Program-made: the position numbers and the translations under genes
Notes under the pieces: model-generated
Seen by the model: only the letters and a program-made list of their open reading frames with translations
Databases searched by the model: none
What the model was told of the DNA's origin: nothing
Shown: positions 62,701 through 64,000 of the stretch, one piece after another
Layout of the letters: every line of letters starts with the position of its first letter
How positions within the stretch are numbered: position 1 is the stretch's first letter
Assembly: GCF_901933205.1 (NCBI RefSeq)
Contig: NC_044601.1
Coordinates: 45,791,376-45,855,375, forward strand
Direction of reading: 5' to 3'
Length of the DNA stretch: 64,000 nt
Source of the DNA: Camarhynchus parvulus
Lineage: Eukaryota > Chordata > Aves > Passeriformes > Thraupidae

Positions 62701-63505
62701 TTCTGACCATAAATCCCCCAAATGCTTCTGATGCCTCCATGTGTGCAGTTTCTCTATATCTGAAAAAAGAGCCAGTAAATCAGAGCATCAGCAAATGACA
62801 GGTCGGCAGTGAGTCCCCAGACACATTGTAGTATCTAGTGTAGTGTAGTGTGTAGTGTAGTTTGTACGTAGTGTCCAGCTCCTGATAGCCAGCTCCTTGT
62901 CTCTGACTCATTTTTGCAGGCTGACTACCTACCACTTCCTGCCATCTTATGGAATAATGTCAAAATACTGGATTCTCAAAGATATCTGTCCCCTAGGTCA
63001 TTCTGTCTGGCCATCACATCTGTGGATGTGTTTAGTGGAAAGGGCATGTCACTTTTTTCAGTGGAGGACGTTGACCTGATACACGATTGGGAGAGAAGGG
63101 CACAAGGGTCCTCCCCCCTCTCTGGGGAGATCACAGAGGAGTGTAAGATCAGAGGAGACTGTCAGAGCCAGCCACACACGAGCACATTTATGAGGCAATT
63201 CACTCAGAAGAACTACAGCTATCAGGCATCCACTGTGTCCATTCCCAGAAAGTTCTAGACACTGCCTAACACTTGTCAAAGATGACCTGAAAGGAGCAGA
63301 AGCATAATCACGTGAAAGTCAACAGGGCTTAATCTCACACTGACATCTTGGTTTAATATCACTAGCCCACAGAATAGATTATCAGCATCTTGGTACTCCT
63401 AATCTCACAACAACTCTCAAAGTGTGTAAGGTTTTTATTTTAAAAATGAACACATTGAGATGCTGACATGCTGGGTTTTGCCTATGCTGGATTGCACCAT
63501 GGTTT
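59738..63505. other. Intergenic, no gene recognised
   Basis: About 3.8 kb, AT-rich. A small TAGTG-based tandem repeat is listed separately; otherwise nothing stands out. Confidence 0.45.
62829..62873 (+). repeat. Short TAGTG-type tandem repeat
   Basis: Imperfect repeats of TAGTG/TGTAGTG over about 45 bp. Confidence 0.8.
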
Positions 63506-64000
63506 ACAGAATGACAGCACGGTTGGGACTGGGAGGGTGTCACTGTCATATTTTCTCAAAAATCCCTTCGCCAGGATTTCTTCTCCTGGGAAGATGAGAA
63601 GCTTCAGCTTCTCCTGTGTTTGCTGCTTTGGAATGTGGTCTGGAGATTTTTTATCCAAACATGTGAATTGTTTTTACTTAATGACCAATCACCATCAGCT
63701 GTGTCAACTCTGAGGCATCAGTCATGAGTTTTCATTATCATTCTTCTTAAACCTTCTGTCTGTATCCTTCTCTTTCTTTAGTATAGTTTTAGTATAGTAT
63801 TCCTTAATAAAATATAAATATCCTTAATAAAATATTTATATAAATTTATTATTTTATATAAATATAAAATAATAAATCGGCCTTCTGAGAACATGGAGTC
63901 AGATTCTCATCTCAGCTCTTTCTGGGGACCCCCGCAAGCTCAACAGGAGAGGCCTTTTGAGGTCATCTTGACCAGACCCTCTGCTCAAACAGGGCCACCT
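63506..64000 (-). mobile_element. CR1 LINE 3' end, antisense, split by an LTR and cut by the window edge
   Basis: The left piece (63506-63537) reads ACAGAATGACAGCACGGTTG then GGACTGGGAGGG. The right piece (63946-64000) continues GGAGAGGCCTTTTGAGGTCA and CCCTCTGCTCAAACAGGGCC. Together they form the reversed CR1 3' end, which continues beyond the window. Confidence 0.78.
63538..63945 (+). mobile_element. Solo LTR nested in a CR1
   Basis: Starts TGTCACTGTCATATTTTCTC and ends in CCCGCAAGCTCAACA. It contains CTTCGCCAGGATTTCTTCTC, the TTTAGTATAGTTTTAGTATA repeat, AATAAATCGGCCTTCTGAGA and CATGGAGTCAGATTC, all hallmarks of a songbird LTR I recognise. Flanking hexamers GGAGGG and GGAGAG may be a 6-bp target duplication with one change. 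About 408 bp. Confidence 0.82.

Overview
This is vertebrate nuclear DNA, almost certainly from a passerine bird. The pointers are CR1 LINE fragments ending in ATTCTRTG-type tails, a tRNA-derived SINE carrying a CR1 tail (resembling the songbird element TguSINE1), and several LTR families that I recognise from songbird genomes. There is no prokaryotic or operon-like organisation, and open frames outside the features listed look like chance.

Left half (about 75 to 35,260, minus strand): one protein gene, FAM169A (soluble lamin-associated protein of 75 kDa, SLAP75). All 12 coding exons can be placed, from the ATG in exon 2 (18,114) to the stop in exon 13 (343). The coding lengths sum to 1,998 nt (665 residues plus stop), every junction keeps frame, and no inactivating lesion is seen. 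Intron 6 is a GC-AG intron, and exon 8 has a tandem CAGCAG acceptor. A CpG island at about 34.54-35.44 kb contains strong minus-strand splice donors and is the likely promoter and non-coding first exon. Mobile elements in the introns are a solo LTR (intron 8), a deleted LTR retroelement filling most of intron 7, a CR1 tail (intron 5) and a long CR1 with most of its ORF2 (intron 1). All four lie antisense to the gene.

Right half (about 35.5-64 kb): no gene recognised. It is intergenic DNA upstream of FAM169A, built from repeats. One LTR family occurs three times: a copy split by a nested CR1 at 36.15-37.73 kb, an inverted copy at 40.65-41.54 kb and a fragment at 51.8 kb. There is also a different LTR with a perfect 5-bp target duplication at 43.16-43.81 kb, a SINE at 42.95 kb, CR1 tails at 39.5 and 59.2 kb, and an LTR nested in a CR1 at the right edge. 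Two long pure purine/pyrimidine microsatellites lie at 38.6 and 40.2 kb. I found no sign of a previously undescribed system; the most useful results are the full gene model, its unusual splice sites and the nested repeat architecture. By known synteny of human 5q13 with avian chromosome Z, a Z location is likely, but this is inference and a W gametolog cannot be excluded.
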